Shown here: piece after piece, positions 8,215 through 16,643 of the stretch
Layout: each line of letters opens with the position of its first letter
Position numbering within the stretch: the first letter of the stretch is position 1
Assembly (NCBI GenBank): GCA_017410245.1
Contig: JAFQRE010000014.1
Location: 1 to 64,000, forward strand
Source of the DNA: Bacteroidaceae bacterium
Lineage (GTDB): Bacteria > Bacteroidota > Bacteroidia > Bacteroidales > Barnesiellaceae_A
DNA: 64,000 nt
Direction: 5' to 3'
The notes under the pieces: model-generated
Databases searched by the model: none
Seen by the model: the letters and a program-made list of their open reading frames with translations, nothing else
Told to the model about the DNA's origin: nothing
Position numbers and translations under genes: made by a program

Positions 8215-9411
8215 TTATCCAATCACCGATTTTATCAGTCCTTGATTAGCATCGTCTATTACAGAGTTTTCGAGCATTGTGAGGTATATCTGAGTAGTCT
8301 TTTCAGAAGTGTGTCCCATACCTTGGCTAATAATTGTGATGGGTATGTTGTGATTGCGTGCTGCTGTAGCCCAACTATGACGTGATGTGTATGAGGTGAG
8401 CATACAACTCATGGGCAACATCATAGATAGTCTTTTCAGCTGTCTATTATATTTGTTGATTGCAACTTGATATTCGTTGTACGACTGTGCAGTGTCGGTT
8501 GATGTGAGTATAGGGAAAACATAAGGCGATAACGCCGATGCATAGCGATCTATTATTTGCTGAATACTTGGTTCTATTCTCACTTGCAGAAGTTGTCCGG
8601 TTTTGCGACGCGAATAGCTTATTATTCCGTTTTGTATATTCTTTTTCTTGAGGTAAGCAATATCCACAAAAGCCATTCCCCGAGTGCAATAACTGAAAAT
8701 AAAAATATCTCTTGCCAGTGCTATAGAAGTTCCGTTGGTCAATGGGAGTTTGTATAGTTGCGATATCAACGCCTCAGATATAGCACGTTTGCGAGTACGA
8801 TCAATACCTGTATATACATCGGCAAAAGGGTGTGTTTGTTCAACCAATTTTTGTCTTACCGCTTTATTATAGATAGCTCTCATAATGCGCATATAGAACG
8901 ATATGGAGTTTCTCACCAAACCTCTTTGTACGAGAAATGCGTTGTAGTCTGTAACAAGCTGTTCGGTCATGGCTGAGAATGGTAAATATCCTCCACCAAT
9001 AAATTCTGCAAAATTTTTCATCGTTTTTTCATAGTTTCGCGCTGTACCTAAACGATTGGCTTTGTACATGAGTTGAATTTGTTTCTGCATGAAATCTAGT
9101 ACCCAAGTATGATTTTGGGGATTTTTGTATCTCTCTATTATGTCGTTCACCGTATAAGCTACACCACTGTACTCAAGGTCTTTAATGATACCTTTCAGCA
9201 GAATTATATCTTTATCAATACGATTTTGAATCTTCTCTCTATGGGCTACGCATGAGCTGTTTATTTTATTATCGCTCCCCCACTCTTCGTGTGTGATGCG
9301 TATGTTAGTCGTAATTTGCTGAGTTGCTCTGCGGTGCGTTACTTGATAAAATATTACTCCGGTACGTCCTTCTATCGATGATGGACGAAATTTAACTTTG
9401 ATTGTAGCCAT
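8215..9411 (-). CDS. tyrosine recombinase / site-specific integrase
   Basis: 398 residues. Three regions are visible: an arm-binding-like N-terminus (about 1-90), a SAM-like core-binding domain (about 100-200) and the catalytic domain. Catalytic residues are R244 (YCTRG), K270, R344 (SRHSWAT), H367 (GMGHTS) and nucleophile Y376 (QIYL). The histidine usually three residues before the second arginine is Y341, a substitution I recall as common in Bacteroidetes integrases. Length and motifs indicate an intact gene. It probably mobilises or once integrated the surrounding accessory region; the direct repeats just past its stop support this. No excisionase or conjugation genes are in view. Confidence 0.9.
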   Translation of the reverse strand: MATIKVKFRPSSIEGRTGVIFYQVTHRRATQQITTNIRITHEEWGSDNKINSSCVAHREKIQNRIDKDIILLKGIIKDLEYSGVAYTVNDIIERYKNPQNHTWVLDFMQKQIQLMYKANRLGTARNYEKTMKNFAEFIGGGYLPFSAMTEQLVTDYNAFLVQRGLVRNSISFYMRIMRAIYNKAVRQKLVEQTHPFADVYTGIDRTRKRAISEALISQLYKLPLTNGTSIALARDIFIFSYCTRGMAFVDIAYLKKKNIQNGIISYSRRKTGQLLQVRIEPSIQQIIDRYASALSPYVFPILTSTDTAQSYNEYQVAINKYNRQLKRLSMMLPMSCMLTSYTSRHSWATAARNHNIPITIISQGMGHTSEKTTQIYLTMLENSVIDDANQGLIKSVIG

Positions 9412-9635
9412 AAACGTTGTTTGATTTTAAGTGATACAATAGTTGCCTCAATGCTTAGTAAGGCTTTTTTATAACGATTATGGAATATATAAAAATTGAC
9501 AAAGCAAAATTGCTGACTAAAAAGTATATAAATATGATGTCGAGCGTTGTAGTGCAAGTGATAAAAAGTCTTAATCCTTTAATTATTGTCAGAAAATAAT
9601 GAAAGACCCACTGAAGGACTCTCATACATATAATA

Positions 9636-9890
9636 TCAGCCATTTATAACTGTTATAGACAATAGCCTATATTTCACTTTTACAAGATCTGCTTCTTGAG
9701 CTATAACATCTTCAATGTTTTTGTATGCTCCAGTTGCTTCTTGCATATCGTTTTGATGCTGAATGGCGTGTATAATGCCTTTCTCCTCGAGTTGTCGTAT
9801 CTCTTCGGCCATATTGAGTGTATTGATGGCAGCTGTGCGACTGAGAACACGGCCTGCACAATGCAAACGTAAGAACATAGGGATTTCCCT
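9636..9890 (-). pseudogene. rtcB: decayed 3' remnant of a second rtcB gene
   Basis: The minus-strand frame from 9878 reads HCAGRVLSRTAA then a helical tail ending in VKVKYRLLSITVING. This matches the C-terminus of classical RtcB RNA ligases, whose active-site motif is HGAGRxxSRTAA. The catalytic motif has Cys in place of the first Gly, and coding similarity upstream continues in other frames (NP.. and SLCS.. pieces at about 9870-9890), so indels are present. Roughly the first 80 percent of the gene is missing. It is a different RtcB lineage from the intact gene at 10333-11553 (SRTAA here, SRSMA there). It abuts a WYL-domain remnant on the opposite strand. Confidence 0.7.
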
Positions 9891-10139
9891 TCAATAATTG
9901 AATTTTGGGCCGATGCTCAACAAAGTAATTACATCAAAACTAAGCCTATACACAATTCGCAAAAGATAGTAAGTGAGAATAGTGGCGATGGTAGTTGTGT
10001 ATTTACAATTAAAGTTGTAGTAAACTACGAAATGTATTCGGTATTTATGAGCTATGGGGCGGGTATAAAAATTATATCGCCAAGCAATGTTGTGGCATAT
10101 ATGAAACGTATAACAAATAAAATGTCTCTACTATACTGA
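9891..10139 (+). pseudogene. 3' remnant of a WYL-domain transcriptional regulator
   Basis: A stop-free + strand frame of about 82 codons with no usable start ends in TGA at 10137-10139. It contains PIHNSQKIVSENSGDG, FTIKVVVNYEM, FMSYGAGIKIISP and a terminal helix ending MSLLY. This is the usual C-terminal half of WYL-domain regulators (pattern PxHxSQ, then NYEL..LLSYG..I.VLSP). The N-terminal winged helix and the WYL tripeptide region are absent. The coding sequence begins exactly where the oppositely oriented rtcB remnant breaks off, so both genes lost their 5' parts at one junction. Confidence 0.65.
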
Positions 10140-10332
10140 TTAGTCTGTGCAGACAGATTATAAAATCGTGCTCCAAGATAGCGTTTTCACAATCTTATTA
10201 TAGTGTGCTGACTAAAATGGGAAATTTACGAAAAATCAATATAATCACTATTTGAGAATACCATTTTAGGATAACAAAAGTGAGCGACTAAAAAGAGAAT
10301 TTTAGTCGCTCACTTAAAAATTATAGTTATTA
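10140..10332. other. non-coding stretch downstream of rtcB
   Basis: No gene is visible here. It contains the rtcB terminator (10278-10315) and otherwise AT-rich sequence with frequent stops on both strands. Confidence 0.5.
10278..10315 (-). terminator. rho-independent terminator of rtcB
   Basis: A perfect 16-bp inverted repeat (10278-10293 with 10300-10315, core GTGAGCGACTAAAA) with a 6-nt loop lies just past the rtcB stop. On the minus strand it is followed by TTTTGTTATC. Confidence 0.8.
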
Positions 10333-11553
10333 CTATTCCTCGTCCGTAACCAAATCGTTGCTACGGTTCTTCATGTTAATCACAGGTTTAACAAAGTAGA
10401 GCACATCAACCGTATCCTTAATAGCCTCAAGAATCTCATGTGGATCCTTATAGGCCATAGGGCTTTCATCGATGGTATCGGTCTGCACAGAGGTAGAAAA
10501 GATGCCCTCCATAGAGTGCTTATACTCCTCCATGTCGATAAGTTCCTTTGCCATCGAGCGCGACATAAGTCTACCAGCACCGTGTGGTGCAGAGCAGTTC
10601 CAATCGGGATTAGACTTACCCGAGCAGATAATTAAGCCATCACGCATATTGAACGGAATAACCAACTTTTCACCTGTAAGCGATGCCACAGCACCCTTAC
10701 GCATCATACGACCCTTGAAGTCAATGTAGTTGTGCGTTGTAACAATCTGCTCCACAATGTCCAAACCGCCCTCAATCGACATGAACACCTCGTTAATCAA
10801 ACGGTGAATAATCATATGATTGAACTCGGCATAGGCCTGAGCGATAACCATATCAGTGATATAACCCTTCATGCTATCACCTGCAAGATAGCCACTTGCC
10901 GGGTGATTAAACGTAGAGTCTTGAGCCACCGTGTGCCAATACTTCCAAACTTTCTGTCCGAAGTTGCGACTACCGCAATGCACCGTTACGGCATAGTTAC
11001 CCTCTGGCGTAACACCAATCTCAACGAAGTGGTTACCACCGCCCACAGTACCAATCTGGCGATAGAATGTATGCGCGTTCATCTCCACACGATTAAGCAG
11101 TTTCTCCACACCACGCTCCGAGATGTCGGTATTCTCTACATACTCGCTCCAAGCGAGCTGTGCCTTCTGCAGGCGTATCTTAAGATGAGCATAGAACTCA
11201 GCATTCTTAAAACGGGCACGATCCTGTGTGGTCATACCAAACTTTACTTGTTCTCTAATTCGGTGCTCAATCTCAGCATAGTTATCGGGGTTTACCGCAG
11301 TACGCGTGATGGTCGTACTAACCGTGCAGCCGATATCGCCACCAATGTGATCGGGGTTAACAGAGTCGCGGAACGGTGCTGTAAAACCCACTACAATATC
11401 CTTGCCTGCGTGGACATCGGGCATGATTCGTATCTTGCTACCCTCGAACATAGGGTGGTTAACGAATCCGTAGATGATGCTACGTGCATCTTGTTTCAAA
11501 GTATCTGAATATACAACGCAATCCTTACAATAGCGTCCAATAATCTGTTCCAT
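10333..11553 (-). CDS. rtcB: RtcB-family RNA-splicing ligase
   Basis: 406 residues. RtcB joins RNA 2',3'-cyclic phosphate or 3'-phosphate ends to 5'-OH ends using GTP and Mn2+. Metal-binding and active-site motifs are present: MPDVHAGKD (D46, H48), GGDIGC (D73, C76; many relatives have GYDIGCG), GTVGGGNHFVEI, VHCGSRNFG, and PHGAGR with the guanylylated histidine at H324. The length suits the shorter class seen in Bacteroidetes. No archease gene, RtcA or RtcR is adjacent. A degraded rtcB paralogue lies 440 bp downstream and a tRNA-Ser about 490 bp upstream. RNA repair is the expected role; a specific substrate cannot be read. Confidence 0.92.
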   Translation of the reverse strand: MEQIIGRYCKDCVVYSDTLKQDARSIIYGFVNHPMFEGSKIRIMPDVHAGKDIVVGFTAPFRDSVNPDHIGGDIGCTVSTTITRTAVNPDNYAEIEHRIREQVKFGMTTQDRARFKNAEFYAHLKIRLQKAQLAWSEYVENTDISERGVEKLLNRVEMNAHTFYRQIGTVGGGNHFVEIGVTPEGNYAVTVHCGSRNFGQKVWKYWHTVAQDSTFNHPASGYLAGDSMKGYITDMVIAQAYAEFNHMIIHRLINEVFMSIEGGLDIVEQIVTTHNYIDFKGRMMRKGAVASLTGEKLVIPFNMRDGLIICSGKSNPDWNCSAPHGAGRLMSRSMAKELIDMEEYKHSMEGIFSTSVQTDTIDESPMAYKDPHEILEAIKDTVDVLYFVKPVINMKNRSNDLVTDEE

Positions 11554-12014
11554 AGTTCTATATCAATTTATATGTGTATTCGTATTTTATATTATATAAG
11601 TAAAATCACATCTCCTATGCGACCCAACACGCCTAACGTGTTGATGTCAATACTATCTATTACATAATCACTAATTTATAATGAGTTAAACATAATTATT
11701 AGGTATTACTCTATCCCATTCAATTATCATGTCACATTAAGTCGTCTGTTGCCCACAGTAGATACATAGCAGCCTTTATAATAGTCATCTTGTGCTGTAG
11801 CTCTCGTTACAAATGCCTATATTAATGTAAATATAAGTAATACTGGACTCATAATTTCAATATTTTGGCATATAGAGGGTTAATTTACTATATAATCTAT
11901 CATTCAGTGTTGAACGAAGTTAATGAAAAATAAGTCTTTATAGACTAAATCGCAAAAAAAAATTGAGTTAAAAAAATATTTATCTTTAGCGATACATCTA
12001 TCAATTCTTTTTAC
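11554..12014. other. intergenic region upstream of rtcB with a possible secreted-protein remnant
   Basis: No intact gene is present. A 6-bp hairpin (AACACG 11626-11631 with CGTGTT 11637-11642) is visible. On the minus strand from ATG 11852 there is a 42-codon frame described separately. The remainder is AT-rich with many stops. Confidence 0.4.
11727..11852 (-). pseudogene. possible 5' remnant of a secreted-protein gene with an in-frame stop
   Basis: Reading minus from ATG 11852 gives MSPVLLIFTLI, then TAG, then AFVTRATAQDDYYKGCYVST and ten more residues to a TGA at 11727-11729. The hydrophobic start, the AXA-like ATAQ site and the polar continuation look like a signal peptide interrupted by one stop, followed by a truncated mature part. 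No family is recognised. Confidence 0.3.
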
Positions 12015-12022
12015 TAAATTTG
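12015..12022 (+). promoter_or_regulatory. candidate -7 element of the tRNA-Ser promoter
   Basis: TAAATTTG matches the TAnnTTTG -7 consensus and lies 20 bp before the tRNA 5' end. No good TTTG -33 partner is seen. Confidence 0.45.
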
Positions 12023-12042
12023 CACCGCAATTGACCGATAAA

Positions 12043-12129
12043 GGAAAGATGCCGGAGTGGTCGATCGGGACGGTCTCGAAAACCGTTGTACGGGCAACTG
12101 TACCCAGGGTTCGAATCCCTGTCTTTCCG
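12043..12129 (+). tRNA. tRNA-Ser (anticodon CGA)
   Basis: An 87-nt cloverleaf with a 7-bp acceptor stem (GGAAAGA with TCTTTCC at 12122-12128), discriminator G at 12129, anticodon stem ACGGT/ACCGT around the loop CTCGAAA giving anticodon CGA, a long variable arm typical of class II tRNASer, and the T-loop GGTTCGAATCC. CCA is not encoded. It reads UCG serine codons. Such tRNA 3' ends are common integration sites, but I found no second copy of its 3' end within the window. Confidence 0.95.
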
Positions 12130-12145
12130 CAAGCTATGTAAGATA

Positions 12146-12175
12146 AAAGACACCTTTTAAGGGTGTCTTTTGTTG
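12146..12175 (+). terminator. rho-independent terminator after tRNA-Ser
   Basis: AAAGACACC (12146-12154) pairs with GGTGTCTTT (12162-12170), followed by a T-rich tail, 16 nt past the tRNA. Confidence 0.75.
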
Positions 12176-12258
12176 TATATATACTTGATAGAGATAGATA
12201 TTTAAATAACTATGAGGGTGTGTGTGACAGTGATGTAGGTCACCATTTTAATATTACA

Positions 12259-13536
12259 TTAGCAAATTGCTTCGATGGGTGGAACATAATTTTTCTGTAT
12301 AGCCGAAGCAACAAAGTTGGCTACCTCTTTGTCGCTATAACCTATATTAGAGCCGAATGAATATAGAAATTCAATTTCATCTTTTGATATATTATTATCG
12401 GCCATTACTATGCCTATCATATAAGACAATAATCCCTCTCGCATGCCGGGATTGATATTGAGTATATTCTCGATGGCTTTGTTGAATATCTCAATAACAT
12501 CACCTTGTAGTATCTCCTCGAGGAATTGACGAGGATATACCTTGAGGTTGGCAAGTGTCTCGAGTATGCGATTGATTTCGTCTTCACTCACTTGGTCATC
12601 GATGTTGGCTACCAATATACCGGCCGATGCTATAAACTTAGCCATGTGCTCGTCAAGTTCCCCATCTCCTACCTTAAGCAGAATAGAGATGAGTTCGTCC
12701 ATGCCTTTCTGCAACTCTTCTTCGCTCTTGCATGTAGCATAGAGATTGAGTGCTTGCACACGAATGGGATTTACCGGGTGTGAGGCAATGCTTGTGCCTT
12801 TATCATTAAGGAAATATTCGAGACGACGATTGTTATCGGCTAGCAGTGCGCTTATGCTCACATTCATCTTCTCGAGGTTTAGTCCCGAGGCCATCTTGAA
12901 GAATGCTGTTACACATGCATCAAGATTTTCTACTGCCATATATCCGTAGCGGTCGGCAACCAACTCGGCCAACTGGTCGTGAAGTCTTATTTTATATTGT
13001 AAGCTGATGGGTATATTGGTCTCAGGAGGGAATACAAAACGTATGAGTCTGTTTAGTGCAGAATCTTTATTGATAAGGTGTCCCAACTCATGACCAATGA
13101 CAAACTTCAGCTCATCGTGCGACATGAGTTCGAAAAGTGCAGAGTTGATATTAACAATGTGAGGCTCTCCTTCATCTTCGGCCGATAGCGAAAATGCATT
13201 GACACTCGAATCGCCTGTGATATAGAAATCGACATTTTCTTCATAATGCAGTTTTGTCTTAACGTCTTGGCATAGCTGATATACATCGGGCAACAGGTCT
13301 TTCTCAACTTTGAGGCTATGGCCTTCCATGGCACTGCGCCAGTAGGCATCATTACCCGAAATCTTGATTTTACGCAGTAGTTCTTCCACCACCTGACCTT
13401 GCAGAGCATCATATATTTGTTTACCAATATTTCTTTCTAACTCGAGTGTAGGATTGAACTGTAAATTATGAATTGTGCTGAGTTCTTCTTTTGTCTTGCT
13501 GAACCAAGAAAAAAGGTTTAAATTTTTAGTTCCCAT
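12259..13536 (-). CDS. M48-family metallopeptidase with C-terminal TerB-like helical domain
   Basis: 425 residues. The zinc-protease motif is HELGH (H149, E150, H153) with a likely third ligand E191 in LAELVADR. Unlike HtpX or Ste24 it has no obvious transmembrane segment or signal peptide, so it is probably cytosolic or peripheral. The last ~120 residues (DDQVSEDEINRIL, ADNNISKDEIEFL) carry two acidic repeats resembling TerB-like tellurite-resistance domains. It is the last gene of a run starting at 18134 and follows the MscS gene by 47 bp. A regulated proteolytic role linked to membrane stress is an inference from the neighbours. Confidence 0.75.
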   Translation of the reverse strand: MGTKNLNLFSWFSKTKEELSTIHNLQFNPTLELERNIGKQIYDALQGQVVEELLRKIKISGNDAYWRSAMEGHSLKVEKDLLPDVYQLCQDVKTKLHYEENVDFYITGDSSVNAFSLSAEDEGEPHIVNINSALFELMSHDELKFVIGHELGHLINKDSALNRLIRFVFPPETNIPISLQYKIRLHDQLAELVADRYGYMAVENLDACVTAFFKMASGLNLEKMNVSISALLADNNRRLEYFLNDKGTSIASHPVNPIRVQALNLYATCKSEEELQKGMDELISILLKVGDGELDEHMAKFIASAGILVANIDDQVSEDEINRILETLANLKVYPRQFLEEILQGDVIEIFNKAIENILNINPGMREGLLSYMIGIVMADNNISKDEIEFLYSFGSNIGYSDKEVANFVASAIQKNYVPPIEAIC

Positions 13537-13583
13537 GGTATTATCTATTTGTTTGAATTAAGGTAGTTATTCGATTTGTTGTA

Positions 13584-14816
13584 TTATCGCATTTGCTGCA
13601 TATCCCGCCCTGTAGGCAATTGGTATATCTCTATCCCAAATTGTGGGGCTATAGCGTAAATATACTCAAATACACGAGCTTGAATGTCTTCGTAATAGAC
13701 CCAAGCAGTGTTGTTTGAGAAGAAATATATCTGCATAGGCTGTCCTTGAGGTGTAGGCTCCATGAGTCGCACCATCGATACAAAGTCGGGGTGACATGTG
13801 GGCAACGACTTGATGTAGCTTTGTGTGTACAAACGGAAGAGTGTAAGGTTGGTGATGCGGAGTGATTGTGCAGCAACCTCATCACCTTGCTCCTTGGCTT
13901 GGGCTATTTGTTTTTCTGTTTCGGCTATAAAATCGCCTACCAACTTATTATTTCGCCAAGGTGCCAGTTCCTCGTCATTCATAAAGTGTACTGAACGTAT
14001 GTCGATATGTAGCACACGAGCTATGCGTCGGCCACCTTTATCAAAGACATTCTGCCAATTGGTGAATGAGCCGTTTACCAATGCTTGTGGTTGAATTGTT
14101 GAGATGGTATAATCCCAATTCATTACTTTCACAGTAGTAAGTGTTATTTCGGCCACTACACCATCTATGCCCTTATCTTTAACAACTACCCAATCGCCTA
14201 CTTTCATCATTTTGTTGGCCGAGAGTTGTATGCCAGCTACAAGACCCATTATGAGTTCTTGGAATACCAACATTAATACAGCAGCCGAAGCACCCAATCC
14301 GGTAAAGAGATGAGCCGGAGACTTATTGACAATGATACTAATCATTACAATAATGGCAAAGACAATGGCTACAACCTGTACCATTTGTACTGCACCTTTT
14401 ATGGGCTTACCCTTAAACGAATCGCTGTTCTCGAGTATGTGAGTGAGTGCCGATAGTGCCGAGATGGCAAAGCGCAAGATTATTGCTACAAAATATATCC
14501 AACATAGTCGTTGTGTAAGGTTATATAAACCCTCATTCCCTACAAACACAAATGGTAAAAATATAACCAAGAGTATTGCCGGAATTACGGCTACAAGATT
14601 ATCAAGAACTTTTCTATCGAGCAATATATCGTCCCATTGCGCTTTTGACGCTCGTACCAAACGTCGCAACACTTTGTTGATTGTCAGCTTAGAGAAGCGA
14701 TCGATAATGGTAATTACAAGCAACAGGATACATGCAAATACCAATTGCTCAACCCAAGTGAAGTTTACGACATCGATATGCAACCATTGCAATAATAGTG
14801 TTCTCCAGTTTTCCAT
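13584..14816 (-). CDS. MscS-family mechanosensitive ion channel
   Basis: 410 residues. About five hydrophobic segments lie in the first 200 residues. The last, with small and hydrophobic residues (GLGASAAVLMLVFQELIMGL), corresponds to the pore-lining TM3. It is followed by the MscS beta domain (VGDWVVVKDKGIDGVVAEI) and a cytoplasmic alpha/beta domain. The protein should open on membrane tension during hypo-osmotic shock in the inner membrane. The gene stops 47 bp before the M48 peptidase gene and starts 1 bp after the DUF6048 stop, inside a tightly packed operon. Confidence 0.88.
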   Translation of the reverse strand: MENWRTLLLQWLHIDVVNFTWVEQLVFACILLLVITIIDRFSKLTINKVLRRLVRASKAQWDDILLDRKVLDNLVAVIPAILLVIFLPFVFVGNEGLYNLTQRLCWIYFVAIILRFAISALSALTHILENSDSFKGKPIKGAVQMVQVVAIVFAIIVMISIIVNKSPAHLFTGLGASAAVLMLVFQELIMGLVAGIQLSANKMMKVGDWVVVKDKGIDGVVAEITLTTVKVMNWDYTISTIQPQALVNGSFTNWQNVFDKGGRRIARVLHIDIRSVHFMNDEELAPWRNNKLVGDFIAETEKQIAQAKEQGDEVAAQSLRITNLTLFRLYTQSYIKSLPTCHPDFVSMVRLMEPTPQGQPMQIYFFSNNTAWVYYEDIQARVFEYIYAIAPQFGIEIYQLPTGRDMQQMR

Positions 14817-14817
14817 A

Positions 14818-15639
14818 CTATAGTGCTACTATTTCCTTTTCTTTCTCTTTTTTCTTGATAGGTATGTTATATCCCACTGTGTAGGTAAATCCAAATGCAG
14901 TCTCCTTAGGCCCAAATCCCGGTATAAAGAAAGGGTCGCCATACTGCGAACTGTCGCAGCCGGCCAAGAGTCTGAAACGCCCACTCCAACCCATAAAAAA
15001 GTTCTTGTAAATCTGGACCCGCAGAGCTATAACAACCTCGCCCCAATGTGCGAATGCCTGCTCTTGAGGAGTAGATGCCACCACTTCGTCGTCCCAATAG
15101 CTGTCGTTGAATGTTATATTCTCCCAATTATAGGAGAATGATGTGAGACCGTATCGCAGACCTACTGCAAAGAAACTTTCAGAGCCATTGTTGAAGAAGA
15201 AATTGTAATTGACACCTACTCGACCATACAACGAGGGGTTGCATTTAAATGTATAGTTATTACCATCGGGTGTGTACCAAGCCGATCCTACACCAACCTC
15301 TAACACCGGGAAAAAGCGGTGATATATATCGAACTCTACGGCGGCCTCATAGTTGCCATATTGTGTGCCAAGCAAGTTCATAAAGGGAGCCGCAAGGTCG
15401 GCCGTAATAAGAGCACCACCAAAAAGAGGGGCTTTGTGTACCGGCTCTTTTTCCGCTACAGTATCGGTTGCTATTGTGTCGGCCATAGCTTTGGCGGCAT
15501 CTTTCTTTTGCAACTCAAATGGCAGGTCGTTGCTTTCGACCGGTGTTACAATGCGCTGAGCCGATGCAGGTTGTATCATCATGCACAGCATGGCAATACA
15601 TGCAAAGATTGTAAATATTTGTTTCTTACAGAGCCACAT
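14818..15639 (-). CDS. DUF6048-family outer-membrane-like protein
   Basis: 273 residues with a signal peptide (about 1-27, cleaved after ASA). The mature part is rich in alternating aromatic and hydrophobic strands (VGVNYNFFFN, FFAVGLRYGLTSFSYNW), suggesting a small outer-membrane beta-barrel, and ends in a lysine-rich tail. I assign DUF6048 from the typical pairing with a DUF6452 lipoprotein gene directly upstream; the two genes overlap by 14 bp. Function is unknown. The overlap suggests the two products are made together and may interact in the envelope. Confidence 0.65.
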   Translation of the reverse strand: MWLCKKQIFTIFACIAMLCMMIQPASAQRIVTPVESNDLPFELQKKDAAKAMADTIATDTVAEKEPVHKAPLFGGALITADLAAPFMNLLGTQYGNYEAAVEFDIYHRFFPVLEVGVGSAWYTPDGNNYTFKCNPSLYGRVGVNYNFFFNNGSESFFAVGLRYGLTSFSYNWENITFNDSYWDDEVVASTPQEQAFAHWGEVVIALRVQIYKNFFMGWSGRFRLLAGCDSSQYGDPFFIPGFGPKETAFGFTYTVGYNIPIKKKEKEKEIVAL

Positions 15640-16126
15640 AGTAATACAAACGCATTGTTTCTTGATCTACATTAGTTACTTCATCGACAACTATAGCAGC
15701 AGAGTCGAGCATATATTGTGTATATTGTACTTCTTTCATGTCGTAATAGAAGGCGACTCCACAATCGGCCGAAATAAAGTGCGGATAACGTGTGTAAATA
15801 AATGTAAGCGTATCGCAAATATTTTGCTTCGCCAAGGCTTGCATTTCGTACTTTATAACGTATTGAGTAGTGTCGCTATCATTACGGAATGGAAGTGACA
15901 GCAATGTTATGTCTTTACCGTTACTCACAATATATTCATTGTTCTTCTGCCCCACCCCATACACCGATATTGAATCAACAGATATTTCATTCTCGGGCAT
16001 ATTGTAGGCATAGAAACCGGCTTTGGGAATGCTGGTACGATTTTCGTAACAACCGGCACTACCACAAGCCAACATCAACAATGTTGCAATGAATATGAAA
16101 AAAATATTTTTACTTGTCATCGCCAT
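15626..16126 (-). CDS. DUF6452-family lipoprotein
   Basis: 166 residues. The lipobox LMLAC places the lipidated cysteine at C21, after a short hydrophobic signal. The remainder looks like a compact beta-rich domain. Its 3' end overlaps the DUF6048 gene by 14 bp and its 5' end overlaps the nitroreductase gene by 10 bp. In other Bacteroidales this family is found beside DUF6048 (recalled, not checked). No function is known; a periplasm-facing lipoprotein partner of the DUF6048 barrel is plausible. Confidence 0.65.
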   Translation of the reverse strand: MAMTSKNIFFIFIATLLMLACGSAGCYENRTSIPKAGFYAYNMPENEISVDSISVYGVGQKNNEYIVSNGKDITLLSLPFRNDSDTTQYVIKYEMQALAKQNICDTLTFIYTRYPHFISADCGVAFYYDMKEVQYTQYMLDSAAIVVDEVTNVDQETMRLYYYVAL

Positions 16127-16629
16127 TCAACAATTTCATCGGTCGATTTTCTCTTTTGGGGAGGAACATCATCATCAGCTGCATATCCCAAAGGCAACAA
16201 TACCATGGGCTCTACCCCATCGGGTAACTGCAAAAGACGAGCACACGCTTCTACATTGAAGTTGCATATCCAACAACAGCCTACACCCTGCTCTGCTGCA
16301 GCTAATGCTATATGCTCGGTGATGATAGCAACATCTATGTCGCAATGGTCTTTACCATCACTACCTCTATGCCACGACTCGTTGTGATTGCCACAAACAA
16401 CTATACAACAACTTGCCGTTCTAAACCACTCGCGATGATATACCTCGTGCAGTTGACAGAGTAACTCCTTTTCTCGTACAACATACAATTTCCATGGCTG
16501 ATAATTGACAGCCGAAGGTGCCAATCGAGCTACTTCAATGATATGCAGTAAAATATCATCGGGAACAGGCTGCGATGTATAACTGCGCACTGCATATCGC
16601 TTTTGTGCGATTGAGAGAAGATTACTCAT
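16117..16629 (-). CDS. nitroreductase-family FMN oxidoreductase
   Basis: 170 residues. The N-terminus RYAVRSYTSQPVPDD and the later LAPSAVNYQPWKLYVV carry the FMN-phosphate and isoalloxazine contacts of the nitroreductase fold. CCWICNF near 133 and the C-terminal PLGYAADD are family-typical. It binds FMN and reduces small substrates (quinones, nitro compounds, flavins) with NAD(P)H; the physiological substrate cannot be read. The gene overlaps the DUF6452 gene by 10 bp and follows the glycosyltransferase by 14 bp. Confidence 0.85.
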   Translation of the reverse strand: MSNLLSIAQKRYAVRSYTSQPVPDDILLHIIEVARLAPSAVNYQPWKLYVVREKELLCQLHEVYHREWFRTASCCIVVCGNHNESWHRGSDGKDHCDIDVAIITEHIALAAAEQGVGCCWICNFNVEACARLLQLPDGVEPMVLLPLGYAADDDVPPQKRKSTDEIVEWR

Positions 16630-16643
16630 GTATTATTTATTTG

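Noticed and set aside
7929..9640. Invertible promoter flanking the recombinase
   Set aside because: I found direct repeats and short palindromes, but no pair of inverted repeats flanking a promoter.
10732..11508. Long open frame on the + strand opposite rtcB
   Set aside because: It is the shadow of the minus-strand rtcB frame, with no family features.
12043..12129. tRNA-Ser as the current attachment site of an island
   Set aside because: The tRNA 3' end is not repeated elsewhere in the window, so a att duplication is not supported here.
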